A stretch of 20,361 bases of DNA, taken from positions 476,784 through 497,144 of the forward strand of contig JBNGIO010006283.1 in NCBI GenBank assembly GCA_049999805.1, given 5' to 3'. A model generated the notes under the pieces. That model did not search any database and had not been told where the DNA came from. It saw only the letters and a program-made list of their open reading frames with translations. Below, one piece after another: positions 7,437 through 15,417 of this stretch (its first letter is position 1; the number at the start of each line of letters is the position of its first letter). Position numbers and translations under genes: made by a program. This DNA is from Folioceros fuciformis (Eukaryota > Anthocerotophyta > Anthocerotopsida > Anthocerotales).

Positions 7437-9920
7437 TCAAGGTCTATCCCCACATGTACACGAACCATCCCGGAAGCAGTGCACCCTATGTGCATCCCTG
7501 ACAATTATCTCCCTCTTCTCAAGCCGTGACAGGACCTTAGTGCTACTGTGGCAGTCATCGCACATTCTAAGATTCTTGGTGACCAGCAAACCTGTGCCTT
7601 CTGGAGTGTGGACTAGACCATACGCCAAAGCCAGCTTCTCTGCATGTCCACAAAGCGCATTCTCCTTCTCCTCCTCAGACATTATCTTAAGCACCAAATC
7701 CGTTCGTGGCATATGCCCTCCTTCCTCCTTCAACTTCATACTCACACTTCTGAGCTTGGATGAGATATCGCACCGCTCTTCCCCAACTGTAAACTCGTGC
7801 AGCTCGTTCTTGACTTCGATGCACACCTTTGCGGGAATCTTACAGGCACCGGCAGACCTTCTCAGGCACTCCAACGCCTTCACATCTTCCCATCTACCTA
7901 CATTTGCGTAAATGGTACCCAGAACAACATATGCATAAGCATTTCCAGGGTCCAATACTACAAGATGATCAAAACATCGTCGTCCTCGTTCTACATCACG
8001 GTGGCTTTTGCAGGCATTCAACAAGGATTTCCAGCCCACGACATTGTCAAACGGCATACTTCGCACCATACTCTCTGCCTCGTCGAGGTGGCCTGACCGT
8101 GCGAGAAGATCGATCATGCAATTGAAATGATTATCAGTGGGCGCGATGCCATAGTCTTCCACCATCATCCTGAAAAACTCCTGGCCCTCGTGCACCAGGC
8201 CAGCATGACTGCATGCCACAAAAAGACATATGAATGTTCTGTCATCTGGCTCCACACCTCGCTGACGCATATCGGCGAAACATTGCATCGCCATTTCACA
8301 ATCACTATGTTCAGCATAACCATTGAGCAGAGCAGACCACGTGACCGCATCTTTGGTCGGCAAGGCGTCGAACACCTTGCGTGCATCTGCCATGTTCCCG
8401 CACTTGGCATACATGTTCACCAGGCAATTGCCGACTAAAAGGTCCGCCTCCAATCCCACATCCTTGATCTTTGCATGCAGCTCTTTCCCATGCTGGAGAG
8501 CTCCTAAGCTGGCGCACGCTTGAAGTAGGCAGACAAAAGTAGCCTGATCGGGCGGAGTAACACCCTCCTCCTGCATGTGCCCATACAGACTGAGGGCTCC
8601 TTGGGCGAGGCCCTGGTGCGTGTACCCTGCGATCATGGCGTTCCATGTCACCACAGTCTTGCTTTCTGTGGGCAATGTGTCGAACACTCGGCGAGCATCC
8701 CCCACACTTCTGCATTTGGCATACATGTTCACCAAGCTAGTGCCAACAAAAGTGCCAAGGTGAACTCCACTCCCCAAAACATCAGCATGCACCTCCTTGC
8801 CTGAGACTAAATCCGTCGCAGCTGCACAAGCCCCCAGCACCGCAGCAAACGTATGGTCATCCGGCTTCACAGAAGTCTCGGATTCTCGCATTTGCCGATA
8901 CAGATGTATGGCCTGTGCGGGCTGCCCATGCCGGGCGTACGCCGAGATAATAGAGGACCACAAGTAGGTGTTGGGGCCAGCCACCTCGCGGAACACCTGG
9001 GCTGCTTCCTCCAACCTGCCGCATTTAGCATACATGTTCACCAGGCTGCCGCTTACGAACATGTCGGGGCTGACATCCGCGAGCAGAATGTGAGCATGAA
9101 CCTCCTTGCCGGAATCCAGATCCTTGGCCATGGCACAAGCCTTGAGGACTGCCACGAACAAGTGGTTGTCCGGCTTCACACTGGACGCACCCCGCATCCG
9201 CCGATACAGCTGGATAGCCTGTGCTGGCTGGCCATGCCGAGCATGCGCCGAGATGATGGTGGCCCACATATGAGCGTCCGGAGCAGTGACGTTGGAGAAC
9301 ACCTGCACAGCATCCTCCAATTTGCCATGAGACGCATACATGGCAATGATGTGGTTGGCCAAGAATGCGTCTGATGCGTGCCCGCTTCTGATAGCCAGAG
9401 CATGGATTTGCTTCCCCAAACACAGATCCTTGCACTCGATGCATCTCTTGAGCAGGCGGTAAAAGAGAGAAGCGGGAAGAATCGAGGTGGTGCGCAGCAC
9501 CGAGACATGCAATGCTTGGACAGCCTCCCTGAGCTCCGCTCTGGATCCCCCCGCTGCCCCTCCGCCTGGCTCCTCCGGCAGCTGCCATTCCCTGCAGCCT
9601 GGCGTGCATAGCCACAATGCCTGCTTGGAGGTCTTGTGCCTGAAGTCAGGATGATTCACACTCAGCTTGACGGCTCTTTGGTCCAACCACTGCAACGGAT
9701 CCGAGAGGAAGTCTTGCCACAAGAGCTCCTGCTGCCGCTCCTTGCCACCGATGCTGCTGCTGCTGGCCAGGCACCTTGTTCGTTTCTTTCCTGCTCCCGC
9801 GGCTGCCGGTGCCGGGATCCTAGAACGCACACGGCCTAGCCGCTGCATCCACCACGTTCGCTCCTGTAGAGCTCCCGCATTGCCAGCACCTGGCCGCGGG
9901 AGCACACCCTCCATCTCCAT
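7437..9920 (-). CDS. PPR organelle RNA-editing factor, PLS class, E1-E2-DYW (KP-type), with N-terminal PDF motif
   Basis: Intronless, 827 residues. Residues 1-60 are Arg/Ala/Ser-rich, as expected of a mitochondrial or plastid transit peptide. Residues 66-116 carry an OSB-like PDF motif (W68, W78, P91-D-F93, HK, LW103). Repeats follow: L 151-185, S 186-216, P 217-252, L 253-287, S 288-318, P 319-355, L 356-390, S 391-422, P 423-459, L 460-494, S 495-525, P2 526-560, L2 561-596, S2 597-627, then E1 628-660 and E2 661-697. The DYW-type domain has the deaminase HxE (H759-A-E761), CxxCH (C787, C790, H791) and CxC (C821, C823), but a KIPA box (694-697) replaces the PG box and the protein ends in DRP instead of DYW. 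Those are marks of the DYW:KP class, linked to U-to-C editing. The ATG (9918-9920) has an in-frame TAA nine codons upstream. The family binds one organelle RNA site; this protein's site is unknown. Confidence 0.92.
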   Translation of the reverse strand: MEMEGVLPRPGAGNAGALQERTWWMQRLGRVRSRIPAPAAAGAGKKRTRCLASSSSIGGKERQQELLWQDFLSDPLQWLDQRAVKLSVNHPDFRHKTSKQALWLCTPGCREWQLPEEPGGGAAGGSRAELREAVQALHVSVLRTTSILPASLFYRLLKRCIECKDLCLGKQIHALAIRSGHASDAFLANHIIAMYASHGKLEDAVQVFSNVTAPDAHMWATIISAHARHGQPAQAIQLYRRMRGASSVKPDNHLFVAVLKACAMAKDLDSGKEVHAHILLADVSPDMFVSGSLVNMYAKCGRLEEAAQVFREVAGPNTYLWSSIISAYARHGQPAQAIHLYRQMRESETSVKPDDHTFAAVLGACAAATDLVSGKEVHADVLGSGVHLGTFVGTSLVNMYAKCRSVGDARRVFDTLPTESKTVVTWNAMIAGYTHQGLAQGALSLYGHMQEEGVTPPDQATFVCLLQACASLGALQHGKELHAKIKDVGLEADLLVGNCLVNMYAKCGNMADARKVFDALPTKDAVTWSALLNGYAEHSDCEMAMQCFADMRQRGVEPDDRTFICLFVACSHAGLVHEGQEFFRMMVEDYGIAPTDNHFNCMIDLLARSGHLDEAESMVRSMPFDNVVGWKSLLNACKSHRDVERGRRCFDHLVVLDPGNAYAYVVLGTIYANVGRWEDVKALECLRRSAGACKIPAKVCIEVKNELHEFTVGEERCDISSKLRSVSMKLKEEGGHMPRTDLVLKIMSEEEKENALCGHAEKLALAYGLVHTPEGTGLLVTKNLRMCDDCHSSTKVLSRLEKREIIVRDAHRVHCFRDGSCTCGDRP
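9573..9725 (-). other. PDF motif (organellar ssDNA-binding protein type) inside the PPR gene
   Basis: Residues 66-116 of the PPR protein fit the C-terminal PDF motif of plant OSB proteins: W-Q-D-F, P-x-Q-W-x-D-x-R, then PDFRHK, and ALWLC followed by a W. In OSB proteins this ~50-residue motif is established as an ssDNA-binding element. The tryptophans, the PDF core and the LWL end are all kept here. Its role in a PPR protein is inference; it may help contact RNA. Confidence 0.75.
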
Positions 9921-10159
9921 TTCTCCTCCAGTTACCCTTCTCCTCCATTACCCTGGACAAGATGCGGGATTCAACAACCCTATCTGTGCTAGACCTCCGT
10001 CCGAGTATCCTTTGCTTGGAGCCTTTGATTCAAGCATAGCTGATTTTAGAGGCCGACGAACGAGAGCAGCACAAGACTATACATGCTCTGAGACCTGGGA
10101 GGGTCTTGTTACGTCAACTAACCCTAACAACTCCCACAGCTCGCCCTTCCGAGACAGAA
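9921..10159 (-). promoter_or_regulatory. 5' flank of the PPR editing-factor gene
   Basis: This 240-bp spacer separates the PPR start codon from the upstream PPR pseudogene, so the leader and at least part of the promoter should lie here. A minus-strand ATGTATAG near 10078-10085 is a weak TATA candidate. A short out-of-frame ATG occurs just above the start (about 9950). Nothing else is distinctive. Confidence 0.3.
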
Positions 10160-10810
10160 GGGCCTAAAGTGGTGCGTGAAGAATTCCACCAGCACCTATG
10201 GCAATCTGTTCCACATGCTCTTGAGGCTTGCTAGACGGGGCATTTGGCAGTTGTGATGACAAAGCCACACCAGACAATTGCTGACAGACGAGCAACGTCC
10301 ACTCCACCTCCCAAAACACTTCAAGAGAATGGTGAGCCACAATCAGAACAAGCCCTCCCTTGTGTTCCATTTCTTGATCCAAAAAAGGCGGGGCCTTGAC
10401 AAAGCTAGCTCATGATTCACATAGCCAGTTATCAGGCCCTTGTGTATGGTGTCACAACGTGCTCGGGCATCTGAAAGGCAAGCAAAAGCAGCACGACTTC
10501 CCGCTACGTGGCCCTCCTACTCCATCAGTCTATACACAGCCAGGGCCTCTTGGCCGAGCCCATGACTCGCATACCCAGCCATCAGGGGACATTCCGTATC
10601 ACCACAACGACATCTTTTGTTGGCATGCTGTCCAAAAAGCATGCGTGCAGCTTCCAGTCCCCCGCATGTTGCACATATTGTCCACTTAGCGGTTGCGAAC
10701 TGCCAAGGTCGGTCCACTACCCCTGTGCCATGCACAGAGCTTGAAGGGCTGCAACAAAGAGTGAGCATCCGCGTTCACACGAGTACTGCATTGATTCAGT
10801 TGTAAGGCCA
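10160..10810 (-). pseudogene. Decayed PPR gene fragment (same strand as, and upstream of, the intact PPR gene)
   Basis: Minus-strand translation shows pieces of a PLS-type array in order. First comes an L-like SLFVAALQALCMAQG (compare HLFVAVLKACAMAK in the intact gene), ending in a stop or shift near 10717. Next is an S-like CATCGGLEAARMLF, then a P-like LMAGYASHGLGQEALAVYRLME cut by TAG near 10514-10516. AFACLSDARARC and KGLITGYVNHEL continue in that same frame, then a shift near 10390 leads to FLDQEMEHKGGLV. No E or DYW part is found. With two or more frameshifts and at least one stop it cannot make protein. It is probably the relic of a tandem or dispersed PPR copy. Confidence 0.72.
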
Positions 10811-11371
10811 CATGCCGTTACCCGTGGTCTCAGATTATGGCCCCTCCCGCATTCCCTTCGCGTTTCCGCTCGCGCTGCATGGCGAACCACAAGTGGGGAA
10901 ACCCATCTACCCACCCCGAAAGAGGGAAGACAAACCACTCAAGTTGACCGCGCCACCGGGGAATGCATCGCGAAACGGGCCCGGGCCACTGTTTCCCATT
11001 CCGTGACACTGCCACAGAGTGCCCCATGCAGGATTCATCATAACTGCGGATACTGTGCAGAGAGCGATTGCGGGCTGGACCCTACATGTGACAGATGTTC
11101 GCAGAGAGTGCGCTGGATAACACCTGCTGGCGGAAAGGGTCCGCCGGAGCAGAGCCCGAGGCTCTTTATCAAGCACTGATCAGTTTCAACGTCCCAATCT
11201 CCGATGGATGTGGCAAACCGCAGGCGCTAATGGTCACTGTGCTCTTAATGAGCACGGAAACCAAAGCGTCATCTCACCATGGTGAGAATGTCACATCACA
11301 GCGGTCATGCCATCGCTCTCATCCACTCTCCTGTTCGGGGCGACGGCATTTCGCGCGCCCATCGCCGCTTC
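10811..11371. other. Intergenic; nothing recognised
   Basis: Moderately GC-rich DNA with short chance open frames on both strands. I see no PPR repeats, transposon domains or RNA genes. It may be part of the older flank of the PPR relic, but this is not supported by motifs. Confidence 0.5.
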
Positions 11372-11638
11372 ACTATCCCTAATGTAACCGTATAATATAG
11401 CTATATCGCATGTACTCTATGTTGTACCCACATGTCCACCTATTCCTAAACCCGTCTTCACTAACCTTAGTGTAATCGTATAATATAGCTATATCATATA
11501 TGTACTCTATATTGTACCCACATGTCCATGTATTCCTGAACCCGTCTTTACTAACCTTAATGTAATTATATAATATAGTTATATCATATGTACTTTATAT
11601 TGTATCCACATGTTAGCGTATTCCTAAACCCGTCTTTA
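11372..11638. repeat. Three tandem copies of an 88-90 bp AT-rich repeat
   Basis: Copies at 11372-11459, 11460-11549 and 11550-11638. Each runs from a variant of ACTAACCTTAATGTAATCG, through TATAATATAGCTATATCAT and TGTACTCTATATTGTACCCA, to CACATGTCC and TATTCCTAAACCCGTCTT. Copies two and three are closest in sequence; copy one differs more at its start. No gene lies inside. The block sits about 280 bp before the MULE-type relic, so it could be subterminal repeats of that element, but this is unproven. Confidence 0.92.
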
Positions 11639-11917
11639 GTTTGAAGAAGTACAAGAAGAAGTACAAACTCTGAAAGTGTTGTATCCCTGTGCGGTTGCAA
11701 GGCCAAGTTTCAGAGCTGGCCGTGATAAAGCAAATAGAAAAGACAATCCCAAAGATTTTGTGGATGAATAAATACCAAGGCCTGTGGGTGCCCCCATCCT
11801 ACCTCAACCTTGCCCTTTTGAAATGCAGAATCTGGGTCCCCATCCTTTCTATAAGAAGATATTGAATTAGCAGGATGGTGAGCATCTTGTCCGGCAAATG
11901 GTGAATCATGCGAAACG
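11639..11917. other. Spacer before the transposase pseudogene
   Basis: No recognisable domain. Open frames on both strands are short and do not match the transposase that follows. The 5' end of the transposon may lie here, but I could not find a terminal inverted repeat. Confidence 0.4.
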
Positions 11918-12430
11918 TTGCTACGTCCCCTGATGAGGTACCCAGATTTCACTGCTGGCAAAGAGAAGTCGGCATTCTTCCCCACCATATTGATAAGGGC
12001 CAATGTTTGGACCAAATCTGGTGTGAGGCAAAGAAGAATTTCATCAACCACTCTTCGGCATTACATCAAGTTTGTCTGTGCTTATGGCTACCGAAAGCAA
12101 ACTCCTTTGGATTCTATAGTTTGTGCTAACATCACTAACAAGCAAAAGTTAGGCAAAGAGAGCAGGCACTCCAACATTGCCTGTGGAGAAAGAAAGAAAC
12201 ATGGGTGCTAGTTTTTGTTGTTTGTAAAATAGCTGGAGATGTTTCCTAATGTTGCTGAACTACGACTACATCAAAGGGAGCACATTGATTCAATGGGAGA
12301 GTATTGTCATGGTTTGATAACCAGTGATTCAACTTCAAATTGTACCCTTGCTCCTTACCTGTCCACAGCTAAGGAGGAGTGGGTGAAGTATAAGTTGCTT
12401 CATAAGACGACTGCTTTTCCAATCCTAATT

Positions 12431-12627
12431 GACCATGAGTGTGAGGTGTTTTTAAAGAAGCATCATGATGTGCAAGCAGTCCTTGAGTGGGATGATTTTC
12501 TACTGCGTAGAGACATAAGGAATTTACATTAACCATGAGAGTGAGGTGTTTTTAAGGAGGCATCATGATGTGCAAGCAGTCCTTGGGTGGGATGATTTTT
12601 TGCTACCTAGAGACATAAGGAATTTTT
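12431..12627 (+). repeat. 100-bp tandem duplication inside the transposase pseudogene
   Basis: Copy one (12431-12530) and copy two (12531-12627) both run from ACCATGAG-GTGAGGTG through CATCATGATGTGCAAGCAGT to AGAGACATAAGGAATTT. They differ at about ten positions. The period of 100 shifts the reading frame, so the duplication alone would break the protein. Confidence 0.92.
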
Positions 12628-12792
12628 AGGTAGACTTGGACTCAAGGGTGTGGCAATTGCAGGTAGACTTGGACTCAAGGGTGTGGCAATTGCAGGTAGA
12701 CTTGGACTGAAGGGTGTGGCGATTGCAGGTAGACTTAGACTCAAGGGTGTGGCGATTGCAAGTAGATTTAGACTCAAGGGTGTGGCGATTCC
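12628..12792 (+). repeat. 33-bp minisatellite, five copies, in frame within the transposase
   Basis: Units at 12628, 12661, 12694, 12727 and 12760 begin AGGTAGACTT and contain CAAGGGTGTGG. Each unit encodes 11 residues of the form VDLDSRVWQLQ. The last unit leads into FHVYDEMSVKLCMDVHREEL, so the array grew from a single VDLDSRVW segment of the transposase. Copy three has a TGA in place of TCA. Copies one and two are almost identical; later copies share G-for-A and T-for-C changes. Confidence 0.95.
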
Positions 12793-13676
12793 ATGTATAT
12801 GATGAGATGAGTGTCAAGCTGTGTATGGATGTCCATAGGGAGGAGTTGTTTTTTCCTTTGCCAAGAGAAGAATAACATGCCAACAACTTCATGTTCGGCA
12901 TCCAAACAAATTTTCATTTACAGTCCATGTTACATTGGGGTCACAAGTTAGTGATATATATGGATGCCACATTTGGCACCAATAAGTGGAAGTTCTAGCT
13001 ATTCACTCTATCGGTTTTTTACGATCATTTTAATGGTACCTGTGTCACTTGGGGATTACCAGCAAGGCTACGGCAGCCAATATTTCACAGTAGTTGGAAT
13101 TCTTACGAGCAAGGATGTTGCTACATAGGGCAGATTGGCAACCGACCATTTTTTTGGTTCACGATTGTATGGTAGAAATAAATGGTATCAAGTCTGTGTT
13201 TGGAATTAACATCTCGGTTTTCTTGTGTCTATGGCATGTTCGAAGGGTTTGGCTACGGCAATTGCTAAAAAAGGTGAAGGCACCTGCCACCATGCATGCA
13301 ATTATGAAATCCTTAGGTGAAATCATGCAAATGGACATTGATGTCAGGGTAAAGGCAAACCAAGCATGCGTCCAAAGACTTTGAATTGTTTTATGCTACC
13401 TTCCAGGAGTCTACTAGCAGCTTTGTGAAGTATTTTAAAGACCAGTGGGGTTCTAACATGCTACAATGGATTAAAGCAGTTTAGACAATTTCACATGCTA
13501 AACAAGATTCCAACTCGTCCATAGAAGCATATCACAAACATTTGAAGTATAGATGTTTGCTCTCCAAGAAAACCCTTCGTAATCAGCGATTGGATTGGTT
13601 GCTGCGTATTTTGTTCGAAGAGGTTAACATCCACTTTTGGTATGTAGCCCAGTGTAATGCAATTGGAGAGGCACAC

Positions 13677-14385
13677 AGCCTCCCCTCATGCTGCGCCCAT
13701 CCTCCTGCTCCAAGCCAGCAATTCTGAATCACAACCGACGGCAAGGACCCCTCATCGAGGACGTTGCCCAGGGCGCCTCAATAATCGATTGAATTCACAG
13801 CGGAATTGGATCATCCCTCCTGCCTATCGCAACATCTTCGGGCTGCAATCTACTCCAAGGTGGGTGCAATTCACAGCACAAGACCTAGGAGAGGAGTTCC
13901 TGCATTTGCTCCTCAGAGGGAGGGCTAGACAACTACCTCCATGTGTTTCCCATGCCTGCACTTGGCCATCTCCGCAGATTTCTCGAGAAGATTGCTTTTA
14001 GCACGCATTCTCTGAGGATGACCTGTCCCTGGGAGCTTCACGAAGCCCTCTGCCTCTTCCTATCGATGGAGCGCCTCAGGATCATCACAATTGCGGGAGA
14101 ATTGGCCAAGGATTTGGGCCCAATCTTGAGCACCTTGCTTCTTGCAATTCGCCAGATCCGACCCCAAATTCCATGATTTCAGGCTCCAATTCTGAGGACA
14201 GAAGCGCCCCAAGGCATCCAACCCTCAGGGCGCTAGCATTCGGAGGCATCAGGGAGGACCAGCTCCTCCGGGTGCTCGCGGTCGAGCGGGAGCTCGCCGT
14301 GTAGGCTACCCACCTTGCCGCGGCCGCGTGCGTGCTCAAGGAGGTGCGGCCACCCGCGAAAAGGCGGGCGCCGCGAAAAGGCATC
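13677..14385. other. Unassigned GC-rich stretch
   Basis: The plus strand has fairly open frames interrupted by single stops. One frame gives PPAYRNIFGLQSTPRWVQF and DLGEEFLHLLLRG (13819-13920), and later GGIREDQLLRVLAVERELAV (about 14242-14301). These look like decayed coding sequence, but I do not recognise the family. It lies between the transposase relic and the LINE tail, so it may be part of either neighbour's target or a captured fragment. Confidence 0.35.
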
Positions 14386-14689
14386 TTTTTTTTTCACGAA
14401 GAAAGAATTCTGATTATGAGTGGAAAAATGCCTCCCACTTACGATACAAAGGGGGCCCCCTGCTAACGTATGTACATATGTCGAGCACCAAAAGAGAGGG
14501 GTGGGAGACAGGCCTTGAGTCCAAAACTCAAGACATGGGGCTCAGAGAGCGCTCCCCTACACTATGGTACCTGCAGACTGCCAAAGCCACTAATACTCAC
14601 CCCTCAAAGTCTCCCAAGGACCCAAAGGGCTCACCTTCCCCATGGGCACGAATGGTTCCAACGCGTATCTGTCTCAGGCATTAGGAAGC

Positions 14690-15110
14690 CCACCGACCTC
14701 CACTCTTTCCTCTTAAACTGTTTCCGACGGGATTGCTCCAAAGCTTCTGCTGCAATCAATAAATGCTCCCATATGCGCCACAACAAAGCTCTCGATGAAG
14801 CTGGCTCCTGTCCTCAATAGACCACTGCGGACCAATTGACCCAGAGATGAAAAAGGCTCGAAGACCACAGTAAGCCCCACCATTGTGTTCTAAGGTAAGG
14901 TTTGCCCGAGGCTGCGTCTAGCCCAAATAAGGCTAATTGCATTGTGATCTTGAGGTAAGCACTAGGAGAAATCAATCGAAGCCACCTGCCCACCTCCCTC
15001 CAGATCTCTTGAGCAAAGTTGCAGTGAAAGAGCATATGTTAACTCTTGTTTGGGGCCCCAGCGGTGCACAGTCGACACACTTCCTCTACCGTTGCAACTA
15101 AAAGCCCATC
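14690..15110 (-). pseudogene. zf-RVT (reverse-transcriptase zinc-binding) segment of the LINE
   Basis: The minus strand shows VCRLCTAGAP (about 15060-15083), then LFHCNFAQEIWREVGRWL (14980-15033) and a Trp-rich QWWGLLWSSSLFHLWVNW (about 14820-14875). The C-x2-C followed by HC, and the tryptophans, match the zf-RVT domain at the end of plant LINE ORF2. The frame changes and stops occur within it. Confidence 0.7.
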
Positions 15111-15417
15111 CCAACAATCCGCATTAGGCAAACATGCTTGAAAGAAGCACCAAACCGTATACCTGACCTTGGGGGGGGACTCCTGCAGGCTTCCATAGAA
15201 GCTTGGCAGCTTCCCTTTGTCGCTGTCCAGATAACTGTAGTCGGGGAGCCATTGGTTGTCTTTTCTTGATTTTCTGCGCTCGCACCGGCCAGAGGAACAA
15301 GTCCGCCGTTGGGAAGTTGAAGAAAGATCGAGAGATACCCTTCTTGCACCCTGGACGTTTGGGCCACTTGTAGAGATCTGGTCTGAAGGTCAGAGCCCAA
15401 TTTTCACCCAGTCGGAA

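Larger units (their letters stand above)
11918..13676 (+). pseudogene. MULE-type (FAR1/FHY3-like) transposase pseudogene
   Basis: Fragments appear in order on the plus strand. They are an N-terminal Cys-rich part (KFVCAYGYRKQT at ~12067, then HSNIACGERKKHGC), a linker (PNVAELRLHQREHIDS), and the DDE-type core of MULE transposases. The core has IYMDATFGTNK (first Asp codon 12963-12965), FLVHDCMVEINGIKSVFG (second Asp codon 13163-13165), FLCLWHVRRVWL (the C-x2-H signature) and DSNSSIEAYHKHLKYR (Glu codon 13524-13526). FAR1/FHY3 and MULE proteins share this core. The frame is broken by stops (about 12209, 12230, 12874, 13000 and 13481) and by shifts near 12530, 13055 and 13375. A 100-bp duplication and a 33-bp minisatellite lie inside it. 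No SWIM domain is visible after the core, so the 3' part is missing or lost. It is a dead transposon gene rather than a host FAR1 gene. Confidence 0.82.

Noticed and set aside
8127-9615. Plus- and minus-strand overlapping frames within the PPR gene
   Set aside because: They are shadows of the PPR coding frame; PPR repeat codons leave alternative frames open. None has independent motifs.
12628-12792. CRISPR-like array
   Set aside because: The 33-bp units are directly adjacent with no spacers and are codon-periodic; this is a plant genome minisatellite.
12626-12901. Minus-strand open frame with repeated ESKSTCN-RHTL units
   Set aside because: It is the antisense reading of the 33-bp minisatellite inside the plus-strand transposase relic.
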